From Theodoxus fluviatilis (taxonomy: Eukaryota > Mollusca > Gastropoda > Cycloneritida > Neritidae), in assembly GCA_034096865.1 (NCBI GenBank), contig JAWQFJ010009733.1:1-11665 (forward strand): DNA of 11,665 bases, given 5' to 3'. Positions 1-6,936 of this stretch are shown in pieces. A model generated the notes under the pieces. It ran no database searches. It saw only the letters and a list, made by a program, of their open reading frames with translations, and was not told the origin of the DNA. A program made the position numbers and the translations under genes. Every line of letters starts with the position of its first letter. Positions within the stretch are counted from its first letter, which is position 1.

Positions 1-33
1 TGCGTGCTTGAACTTTTGACCACGATGGAGAAT

Positions 34-177
34 CCCCCCCCCCCCCCCCCGTCACGCCGCCAGTGCAGCTCATAGCGCCGCCTTCACAGCCTTATCTCTC
101 CCCCCCCCCCCCCCCCCCCCCCCCTTCACGCCACATGGTCAGCTTATCACGCCAACCTCACAGCTTTATCTCTCCCA
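34..177. repeat. Degenerate tandem repeat with two poly-C tracts
   Basis: A block of about 50 bp beginning near 52 (TCACGCC...CTTATCTCT) recurs near 126 with a period of about 74 bp. Each block is preceded by a cytosine run, 17 C at 34-50 and 25 C at 100-124. Within each block a subunit of 21-26 bp repeats twice. The four copies, near 53, 74, 127 and 148, share a CACGCC/GCGCC start, CAGC and a TTAT or CAT end. The C runs can form i-motifs, and the opposite strand can form G-quadruplexes. Run lengths are prone to sequencing and assembly error. No coding role is visible. Confidence 0.8.
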
Positions 178-180
178 GTC

Positions 181-491
181 AGAGAGTCCACACATGCCAG
201 CATATGGAGAAGAATTCCAAAGACACAGTTTGTGGGGTTGAAGACTCTGGAGTGTGGAGTAGCCATGGCAGTGTGCCAGTTCAACAGAGGAGCCAGCACC
301 ATTGCATCCTGCATGACAGATGCAGGAGTCCCAGGTGGTGAAACAGTTTCAGCTCTGGTGCTAGGAAACGCAAGTCCGAGACTTCCCACATGGACAAGAT
401 GGCCAAAGCAAGAAAGAAGCTGCAGAAGACAAGAAGGGAAGAAGAGAGGAAGAAAGCTGAGGGTCCCACTTATGGTTCTGGTGCATTCTGA
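181..491 (+). pseudogene. C-terminal remnant of a Mutator-like (MULE-type) transposase, frameshifted
   Basis: In the frame ending near 350 the translation runs IPKTQFVGLKTLECGVAMAV, followed by a CQFNRGAS stretch and then GVPGG. After a shift of frame between about 342 and 362 it continues as a strongly basic Lys/Arg-rich helix (KARKKLQKTRREEERKK). It ends EGPTYGSGAF with a TGA stop at 489-491. This order (Lys-Thr-x-Phe-Val-Gly, then Phe-Asn-x-Gly, then a Gly-x-Pro-Gly turn, then a basic coiled stretch, then a Gly-rich terminus ending Gly-Ala-Phe-stop) matches what I recall of the C-terminal end of Mutator-like transposase domain proteins common in invertebrate genomes. The DDE catalytic region is absent: upstream sequence is the poly-C tandem repeat. 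Frameshift plus truncation indicate a dead copy. The family call rests on memory of its C-terminal pattern. A possible splice acceptor (TCTCTCCCAG) lies at about 169-178, but a real gene is less likely than a relic. Confidence 0.6.
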
Positions 492-1590
492 TGTTGCATT
501 TCTCTCCTGTGGATGATGAACAATGTGTACCAACAGTTTCCAATGTTCAAGCTTCGTTTTCTCAAAATCGCGTTTTTGTGCACTGTGACCCAACGAGGAG
601 AAATGGTGGGGAGTCACAGTTTCATGTACAGTTCTGAAATTTTCACCATCTACTGAACAATGTGTGCTGATTACAAGTAGAGATTTTCAAGGAGCAGTGT
701 TGACCAGATGTGCTTTACTTTGATGATTATATTGACAGAAACCAGGTCAAAAATCGACACGGAAGTTTCCAACTTCAACACTTTTATTTCACTGAGCTTT
801 CCTGCAATACAGGTATTTACTTAAGTTAATTAAGATTATAGTAACATGCTAACTCTAAGTTTTTGTCTTTTTGTGCACTTTAAGTGCTGTAACCATTTTG
901 ACCAATTGTGTCACCGTCAGTGAAAATAAACATCTTCAAAATACAAAATGTATGGCAGTTAGCTTGATCAGATTTGGTGTGAAGTATAGTATTATGATGC
1001 TGAACACCTGTGCAAAATTTCATAAAGATACCATTAGTAGAACCTATGGAAATGAAATACCAGTTTTCTCGAGTAGCGGCTACCCTTAACTGGCAAAAAT
1101 GAGATTTTAAGATATTTGTATTTTCCAAATCTGCAAAAAGTTATCTTTCATTTGATATAAAAATCAAACTTCTACTCCAAAATGTGTTCAAGTAATGCTC
1201 ACTCAAACTCAAAGATGTGTGCTGATGGCTATTTTGAGAAATCAAGGATAAAAGATTTAACAACTTTTTCCACAGTTTTTCCTTAGCAACGGGCCTTTTT
1301 AATGCATTCATCATCTCCAAATTTGGCAGGTTGATAGAGAAACTCTATTTCTAAACAGAGAGAATGATAAATAAATAGAAAAGTATATGATCTTTACAAC
1401 AAATGATTGCTATTATTCAACTAAAAAATGCGAAATGGAGGAAGAGAATGTATAATACTTTTAAATGGATGGGTGCAATAAAATGCAATTTTTGGTGTTT
1501 TTTAACTAAAAAGAAGCTTTCCAACATTTGATTATAATAATTAAGTGTATGTAAGATTCAGTTTTGGCAAAACGTCAGAATGCACCCTCA
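492..1590. mobile_element. AT-rich DNA, possible 3' non-coding part of the MULE relic
   Basis: No credible gene is seen in these 1.1 kb. The two longest open frames, at 871-1089 (+) and 880-1128 (-), overlap antisense and have no recognisable content. Phrases such as CTCAAAATCGCGTTTTTGTG, GCAAAATTTCATAAAGAT and TTTTTCCTTAGCAAC resemble the non-coding bodies of DNA transposons. At the far end AACGTCAGAATGCACC (1571-1586) is the inverted complement, with one mismatch, of GGTGCATTCTGATGTT (480-495) at the transposase stop codon. It could therefore be an element terminus. Assigning this stretch to the same element as the transposase is inference. Confidence 0.35.
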
Positions 1591-2063
1591 TCACCTTTGT
1601 CACATGCTAGGTGTCATCAAACAGCTTGAGGGAGAGGGGAGTGGGCAGACACATTGATGGACAGGTTTAGCAAGCATGACATGCACACACACACACATGC
1701 ATGCTCGCACACACACACCAACACACATACAAAGAAAGAAAGAAAGATGTTATCTGAAAAAAATATTTTAGGTGAAATATAATCTGTAAAATGTATTAAT
1801 AGGGAGTAAAACTTGACGCTGCCTATTCAAATCTGAAGTAGTTGCTTGCAACGTCACGCGAGGTTTCCTGCTTTTTAAATGGCAGACTAACCATCTGTTT
1901 TTGTTTAAACTTCTTGTCGATATTTGCGTGTACTGGGACGTGTATTCATCTGTCTGTATGTATTTGCTATGAAGGACAACTGATCTGTTTTAAAATTGTC
2001 AGTCTATGTACCAACTCATAACATCACGCTTCGAGCAAAGTTGTCTAGCTTGGAGTGTGATAG
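1591..2063. other. Non-coding stretch with CA and AAAG microsatellites
   Basis: An interrupted CA-rich microsatellite lies at about 1684-1727, with CA runs separated by ATGCATGCTCG and similar. A short AAAG run follows at about 1730-1747. The rest is AT-leaning unique-looking sequence with no open frame worth naming and no splice-bounded exon that I can support. Confidence 0.6.
1684..1747. repeat. Interrupted (CA)n plus (AAAG)n microsatellite
   Basis: Two CA runs separated by ATGCATGCTCG, then AACACACATAC and about four AAAG units. A compound microsatellite. Confidence 0.9.
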
Positions 2064-2377
2064 CATCATGCAGAGCCTGCCATTCCTGTGAGCACTAGGA
2101 TTGATAGAGATTGGAGCAAGAGGCTTCGTGGTGCATACCATGTCTGCAGGCAGCTCGGCCTCCCCAAGGGACCGAGTACAAAGTTCTGGAGGACCATGGC
2201 TGAGGCAGCAGAGAGGGCATCCTGCTGGATCTGGCTAAAGAGAAACGTGAAAGGAGGCGGTGCATGAGACCAGGGGACAGTCCACGCAGTATGAGGGACA
2301 TGTTAGGTAGAGGGGCTACTTCTTTCCAAATTCTCAGCCTCGCTAAGGCAAGGCAGACCATTGCACAGTGTGTCTGA
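2064..2377 (+). pseudogene. Frameshifted coding-like remnant, family not recognised
   Basis: This is the GC-richest part of its neighbourhood. One plus frame is open from 2064 to a TGA at 2265-2267 and reads TRIDRDWSKRLRGAYHVCRQ, then LGLPKGPSTKFWRTMAEAAE. A second frame is open from 2204 to TGA 2375-2377 and continues with GILLDLAKEKRERRRCMRPG, then a Ser/Arg/Met-containing segment and SFQILSLAKARQTIAQCV. The protein-like quality moves from the first frame to the second near 2210-2225, as expected for one ancestral reading frame broken by an indel. It has charged helices, spaced hydrophobic residues and aromatics at WRTM. I do not recognise the family; a transposon-derived ORF is my first guess. 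A host exon with a sequencing indel is possible, but no convincing splice borders were seen. The open minus-strand frame over 2095-2391 is probably its antisense shadow. Confidence 0.35.
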
Positions 2378-2489
2378 CGACTGACGGGCACCGGGGACTA
2401 TGACCCAGGTGTGGCCCCCACCCCACCCCACCCCACCCCGAGAGTGTCAGGAAGACAGGGCCAAAACGCTCTGAGGACCGTCAGTCGTC
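2376..2489. repeat. 12-bp perfect inverted repeat flanking a CCCCA run
   Basis: GACGACTGACGG at 2376-2387 pairs perfectly with CCGTCAGTCGTC at 2478-2489 across a 90-nt spacer that contains the CCCCA tandem run. Single-stranded DNA or RNA from here could fold back. The left arm overlaps the stop codon of the coding-like remnant, so this may be a terminal structure of that element. Confidence 0.6.
2415..2439 (-). repeat. (CCCCA)n run, strong G-quadruplex motif on the minus strand
   Basis: Five consecutive cytosine runs of 5, 4, 4, 4 and 4 are separated by single A residues. The minus strand therefore has five G runs of at least four with one-base T loops, which is close to the ideal sequence for a parallel G-quadruplex. 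The plus strand has matching i-motif potential. It lies about 170 bp upstream of the candidate exon at 2611, so it would be intronic in the gene model. Confidence 0.85.
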
Positions 2490-2610
2490 TCGCTTCTTAT
2501 GAAGTTTCTTGTCCTCTATAAACTGCCTGTTTGTCTATTTGTGGATTATTGGTAGCAGCAATGTTTCAGAAACCATCATTCATTGCCCTTCTTGTTCTGT
2601 CTTCTTCCAG

Positions 2611-2690
2611 CCCAAGCCACAGCAGCTTTCCAGAACAAGCACAGTGAGATTTTCCCCTCCAAGGTCACGTTGCAGCTGAAGATCCGAGAG
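2611..2690 (+). CDS. Internal coding exon of an unidentified gene
   Basis: An 80-bp exon bounded by a good acceptor (TTCTGTCTTCTTCCAG, ending 2610) and a donor GAG|GTAGGA at 2691. It enters with two bases of a split codon and then reads [20 protein letters not shown] followed by QLKIRE, with no stop; the other two frames are stopped or poor. It ends in phase 0 and joins cleanly to the exon at 3277, giving the continuous helix QLKIREVRQKMMAQSAQ. The pattern [15 protein letters not shown] (Phe-Pro, a basic residue, Thr, then Gln-Leu-x-x-Arg) resembles the third helix of Myb/SANT-like folds. That similarity is weak and is my inference, so no function is assigned. Upstream exons must lie left of 2600 or outside the window, and none was identified with confidence. 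Confidence 0.6.
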
Positions 2691-3276
2691 GTAGGAGCAA
2701 GTTGCTGAGTCAGGGCTCTAGACCGGTGGTTAGGTGTGACTTGCCAACAAATCCTGATCTCGTTTAAAAGATGCCTTCATCAGCCTAATCTGTTGATTGC
2801 CTGCCGTCAAAGGGAGGCAGTTGTGTGCTGCGGTTCTGTCCCGGCTGGAGATGACTGCTACTTTCATCCTCTCCACATTGAATCTGTATCTGTATCCCTT
2901 TAGAGAGCGAGCATGAACGTGTCTCTTGATGTGTTTCTTTGCAAAATAAATACACTTGCATAACATGATGCCTCCAAAGCCTGGAAGCCAGTAATACTTG
3001 CTGAATAAGAGAGCCTGCATCAAGTAGCTCAGGCTGCATGTAACTCTTTAATCAAGAAAGTGTTAAATATACATGTACATAGGAATGTATCTACCCAACT
3101 TTACCATGAATTGATGCCAACTTGTACAAGCTGACACCAAAGTCGGGCTCTCCTGCAGTTTGGCTAAACTGCTCACTAGCCAACTGGAAGCTCCGTACTA
3201 AACTGCTTTGGCATGCCTGCCTGCCATCTACTCCCATCATGCATCACTCATCCCATCTCGCAATGGTGCTCTGCAG
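2691..3276 (+). other. Predicted intron between the two coding exons
   Basis: A 586-bp stretch with GT at 2691 and AG at 3275-3276 (GGTGCTCTGCAG). It contains in-frame stops and is AT-richer than both flanking exons. No further exon, repeat or element was seen in it. An AATAAA inside it, near 2945, has no convincing GT-rich element after it and is probably fortuitous. Minus-strand frames over 2730-3039 have no recognisable protein content. Confidence 0.55.
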
Positions 3277-3531
3277 GTACGACAGAAGATGATGGCTCAG
3301 TCGGCCCAGGCAGTGAAGGAGAGGGAGGAAGGTCATGACCTACCAGGTTCCGCAACCACCACCTCCGCTGCCAGCTCTACTGCCACCTCGGTGTCGTCAG
3401 TGGCAAGCACCACTTCTGCCATCCCCACCCCTTCCAGCATGCCAGCCACCAGCACGGCCAGTGCAGGCTTGGGGACCAGTGGCAGTCTACTGACAAGCCC
3501 GCCGTCTTCAGATGGTGCTCCAGCCAGCTGA
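3277..3531 (+). CDS. Terminal coding exon: helical start, then Ser/Thr/Ala-rich tail
   Basis: Read in phase with the exon at 2611-2690, this gives VRQKMMAQSAQAVKEREEGH, then DLPGS, then about 60 residues built almost only of Ser, Thr, Ala, Pro, Gly and Val. It ends SSDGAPAS at the TGA 3529-3531. The first 20 residues extend the charged helix of the preceding exon. The tail has no hydrophobic core and is expected to be disordered and possibly O-glycosylated or phosphorylated, as in many nuclear regulators. A plus-strand frame opens further upstream at 3208, but the acceptor at 3276 and the phase match argue that translation enters at 3277. Codon use is GC-richer than the surroundings, as expected for real coding sequence. 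The two exons give 110 residues of the C terminus of an unrecognised protein. Confidence 0.6.
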   Translation, partial: VRQKMMAQSAQAVKEREEGHDLPGSATTTSAASSTATSVSSVASTTSAIPTPSSMPATSTASAGLGTSGSLLTSPPSSDGAPAS

Positions 3532-3711
3532 CGCCAGATGTGGAACTGAGATGGATGATCTCGGCGTTGCAGCATTCTGGTTTGGGACTGGCTCCCTGCC
3601 GCTGTCATTGACAGGTCTGCTGGCTGGGGTCAGGTTTCAGGTTGCTGTTACAAGCTAACTGAGGGTTTAGTTCTTTCTTTTTTTCCTCCAAATTTGCTCT
3701 TTTTTGTGTAT

Positions 3712-3748
<37 letters not shown>

Positions 3749-3845
3749 TTGCAACAACATTGAAATTGAGAGATGATGGAAAAGTTCTGGATAGGATCTC
3801 AAGCATTGGATGAAAGATTTTATTAAAATTGCTCAATGGAGGTTA
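3532..3845 (+). other. Predicted 3' untranslated region
   Basis: Sequence from the TGA to just past the poly(A) signal. It contains a T-rich stretch (about 3669-3685) and the GT microsatellite at 3714-3743. The end near 3845 is inferred from the signal at 3822. Longer 3' ends are possible because further AATAAA-like hexamers occur downstream. Confidence 0.4.
3714..3743. repeat. (GT)n microsatellite
   Basis: An uninterrupted GT run of about 15 units inside the predicted 3' UTR. It explains the His/Thr-rich minus-strand frames here, which are not genes. Confidence 0.95.
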
Positions 3846-3880
3846 ATAGGTATGTTTTTGGTTTTTGTTGTTGTTTTTTT
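3822..3880 (+). promoter_or_regulatory. Polyadenylation signal ATTAAA with GT/T-rich downstream element
   Basis: ATTAAA at 3822-3827 is the commonest variant hexamer. It is followed 24-53 bases later by TATGTTTTTGGTTTTTGTTG and a T run, a typical cleavage-factor downstream element. It lies about 290 bp after the stop codon at 3531, which fits the end of the predicted gene. Confidence 0.5.
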
Positions 3881-4073
3881 ACATGATGGACATCATCTGT
3901 CCATGCCATCTCCACAGGCTGACTGGTTATTTCAATTTTTTTGAAAAATAGTTATTTTAGCCGCATATGTTTTTGACCCTTTAAGAGTTTGTGACATTGC
4001 AAAGCCAGGACTTGGTTTGAATGTGAGGCAGTGTGAGTTTGAGTCATCAAATGAATATAAAAGATGTAGAGCA
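3881..4073. other. Short intergenic stretch, no feature
   Basis: AT-leaning sequence between the predicted poly(A) site and the inverted-repeat element. Nothing supported was seen. Confidence 0.5.
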
Positions 4074-4311
4074 GGGCCCGTATTCACAACGGCGATTTAT
4101 CTTTTTTAACACTCGATTTATCCCCTAAGCCCGAGTTATCTTGATCGGTTAGATAAGGTACGCTCGTCAGAGGATCCCAGGTTGCGCTTTGCTTTATATG
4201 TTGGTTTCCAGCCAAGGGAGAGCGGAACACGCAGTTGGAATCGTCTGAGTTTAGAGATAAATCAGAGTTAAAATAAATCGCTGATAAATCGCCGTTGTGT
4301 TTTACGGGCCC
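4074..4311. mobile_element. 238-bp MITE-like element with long terminal inverted repeats
   Basis: The left end, GGGCCCGTATTCACAACGGC and on to 4101, matches the reverse complement of the right end (4283-4311), which reads GGGCCCGTAAAACACAACGG. They agree through CACAACGGCGATTTATC. The pairing continues inward: left 4102-4127 (TTTAAC..CGATTTATC..CTAA) matches the complement of 4251-4282, apart from an indel of about 8 bp, so each arm is about 55-60 bp. There is no coding capacity, so it is non-autonomous. Flanks AGAGCA (left) and AGAGGG (right) share only AGAG, so the target-site duplication and hence the superfamily are uncertain. Open minus-strand frames across it are accidental. Confidence 0.8.
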
Positions 4312-4403
4312 AGAGGGTTTTGTCTGTGCTGTAAATTTTCTCTGAAGTCGTTGAGAAAAGTGACCCTGATTGAAGCAGCGATGAAACAACAGGTACTGAA
4401 TTG

Positions 4404-4420
4404 GACAGACAGACAGACAG
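4404..4420. repeat. (GACA)n short microsatellite
   Basis: Four tandem GACA units followed by a diverged GTCAG. Confidence 0.85.
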
Positions 4421-5373
4421 TCAGTATATTTGATACAATTAAAAATCAGCCAGAATATTTGACATCAGTGTCACTGTTTTGCTCCTGTGTTGTTTTGACA
4501 TTTCAAATGTATATGTCAGTCTGTTCTTCCATGAAATTCTTCTCTTTTTTTTTAATACTGTGGTGGATAAGGTTATTATTTGTGTCAGGTTAATTAAGCA
4601 GTCGCAATGTAGCTTTTGAAGCACTTGCTTTCGCAGCACTTGGTTTTGCTTCATTAGAGCTTGTTCTCTGTGCAAAGCACACCTAAAATGTTCATACTGA
4701 GTTTCTCGCACACCTCTGTGTTGTGTATGGGTTTCGCGCAGCTGCACACACAGCACAGAGTATCCTAGAAATTTGTCATGTTTGATGTACTACGAACGTT
4801 AGTACCCAGTGTTCATTTCGTCACAAGTCTCCCTATGGGCTATCCAATTTACTCTGTAGCATTTTGTAAAAAGGAAGTTAAGATACCTGTCATTTTGTTC
4901 ACTTGAATTTCCCAATTGTTCATTTTCACAGATTGTTGACATTGCATTTGTGGATAGACCATTTATTCATGAAGTTCCATAAAAGTGTATCTGTTCATGA
5001 TGAGACTGCAAGTTCTACATACCTATTTGTTGTACAGGTTTCTGTAGAATCTAGTTGAGAAGGGCATCATTTGGCAGATATAACTTGAGTGTGGGTTACA
5101 AGCCCTGGTTTGTGACTGGATAATGTTGCACCTCATGAAGATGGAACTTTCTTGATTGACCAACTACTGCATGATGTAACATCATTTAAGCCCATCTCTA
5201 CGTTGCCTAGATTTTGACTACAACCTTTTTCATGGAGGAGTGATCCGTTCCTCTTCAATGAAAACAATCCCAATTTCTCAAGAGGAACTTTTACTCTCAT
5301 ACTTGCAGCAATACGGAAATCTCTCACTGTACTTGTCCTCAATGACGCCCAGACCTCCAGTTGAGGAAAGTTA

Positions 5374-5429
5374 ATTTTTTTTTCTCTCTCTCTCTGTTTT
5401 TTTTAACTTTTTTTTCTTTTTTTCTTCTT
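5374..5429. repeat. Polypyrimidine low-complexity tract
   Basis: Runs of T interrupted by (CT)n and one GTTTTTTTTAAC. Strong strand asymmetry, no coding content. Confidence 0.85.
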
Positions 5430-5646
5430 GATTTGAGAGAGTACTCTAATCTTTCAAGTCTTCACACTTTTCTATCACTTTAACCAATTCAGGGACTTCA
5501 CAGATGTGACTTGTTAACAATGCAAGGGAAAGTATATTTTCTGGGTTTACAAGGCGATGGCTGTGTGAGTGATCTCTCAACATTTTCCAATGGTGCTGTT
5601 TTTTCCTCCCGCCATTTTTCCACGGTGCGTCAGTCTTCGTTCTCAG

Positions 5647-5908
5647 TACAGATCCCAAGATGAGAAGCTGTTCTGAGGCTAATATATTCGAGGATCTTCT
5701 CTCTCAAAGAATTAGTGAGATCAGAGAAGGAGGAGATACAGGTAAAGTTTGATGGGGGGAAACCTGCTCCGGTCTGATAATGTGATAGTCACATGAGTCT
5801 GCTGTCCGCTAGGTGTGGATTCTACAGCAGCTCCTTGCAGAGGAAAGTTGGGAGCAGTGTGACAGAATTCTGGCCAGAATTGCGAAGGATGGAAGAATGA
5901 GAAGCTGA
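5647..5908 (+). CDS. Speculative two-exon small coding model
   Basis: Segment 5647-5741 follows a pyrimidine-rich acceptor (CTTCGTTCTCAG) and ends at a consensus donor (ACAG|GTAAAG). Only one frame is open; it has an ATG at 5660 and reads MRSCSEANIFEDLLSQRISE, then IREGGDT. If it is spliced to the AG at 5839-5840 (CTCCTTGCAG), the frame is kept and continues ESWEQCDRILARIAKDGRMR to the TGA at 5906-5908. The amphipathic pattern in both halves suggests helices. The same frame is open back to 5813 (VWILQQLLAEESW), but the AG just before 5813 would not keep phase. An intron of 99 bp is short. No family is recognised, and chance is a real alternative. Confidence 0.2.
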
Positions 5909-6936
5909 GTCAGTCAGCCTTTCCTAGCTGCCAGAAAGGAATCTTGAGAGTTTGGTTGATGCCTGCTGCATCAAAGAGGAGTATCCAACTCAGTTTGCCA
6001 GCTGTCATTTCTAGAAGGAAGGCTGGAAGATTGGGTGGCTTGTCTGGAAAGGATTTTAGAAGGTACGTGACTGGGATCAGCTTTGGAGAGAAAAAGTAGG
6101 GGTTTTTGCTTCTGAATGAAGGTGTGCAGGTTCATTTCTGCCTCCAGATTGTAGAAAGGATTTTGGAAAATTGGACAGTTGCAGGAAGAATTCCAGGAAA
6201 GTTGGTTGGAAAGCAGAACTTATTGGAAGGTAGACTGCTTGTTTAAATTACAAGAAGTGAACTTGGAATGTTTGAATGGGCGAAGTTTTTGTTGGCTCAT
6301 GTGGAAGGGTTTGTAGAAGGATGGATGTAAGGATGAGATTGGAAGAGCCGACACTTGAGGCAGAAGATGGAGTTGGCCGGTCAAGGCCGGGGTGCTGTAT
6401 TTTGTGATGTTCCGAGAGAGACAAAGAGTAGTATTTTCCTTGCCTGTGATTGTCAGTCTTGGAATCACCTTGGCTGGCCGGAGACATCGGTAGATTTGCC
6501 CTTGAATATCTCACTCACGTCTTGTTGATCTGCAGCTAATGATTCCACAGGATTTCTGTATTAAATCACTGGATACCACTGAAATGAGTATACACCAAAT
6601 ATAGCTAGATTATATGGATTATATATATATATTTCATGCTGTATTTTTCCTTTCTCCTCACCTTGCTCCCTGTCTGTGAGAGGTTGACATGCTTTTCAAG
6701 CTGTGGATTTTTTTTGTGTGTATCTGTGTGGACTGAGTGTTTGGCATGCTGCAGTGATGTCACAGAGACACTGGGTGAGAGTCGACATAGAAACACGTCT
6801 GTCCGTGGGACAGTTTGACCACTGCATTTACGGGGGGGCTTGTGGCCCTTGTCATGGCTTAGGGCATGCTGGGTTTGCCACAGCTGTCATACAAATGATA
6901 ACTTTTTCAAATCAAAGGTCGGGAAGAATGGACATA
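5909..6936. other. Purine-rich degenerate repeat zone and AT-rich sequence, no gene
   Basis: From about 5840 to 6400 the plus strand is strikingly purine-rich and repeats variants of TTGGAAGG, GAAAGGATTTT and TGTAGAAGGATGG, without a fixed period. A short TA microsatellite lies at 6620-6632. Open frames at 6220-6514 (-) and 6636-7074 (+) have no recognisable content, and the second runs into the element that starts at 6937. Confidence 0.5.
6620..6632. repeat. (TA)n short microsatellite
   Basis: A 13-base alternating T/A run in AT-rich surroundings. Confidence 0.9.

Larger units (their letters stand above)
4312..5646. other. Intergenic or intronic stretch, no supported gene
   Basis: Contains a short GACA run (4404-4420) and a T/C-rich low-complexity zone (about 5374-5429). 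Two minus-strand open frames, at 5133-5342 and 5446-5658, have passable amino-acid mixes (for example IRICEV-free text such as PELVKVIEKCEDLKD at the end of the second). I recognise neither, and frames of about 70 codons are common by chance here. No splice-bounded model was found for them. Confidence 0.45.

Noticed and set aside
2095..2391. 98-codon minus-strand open frame
   Set aside because: Antisense to the more protein-like plus-strand frames at 2064-2377 and kept open by high GC; no recognisable content.
3605..3836. Minus-strand open frames with His-Thr repeats
   Set aside because: They are translations of the GT microsatellite at 3714-3743 and its flanks.
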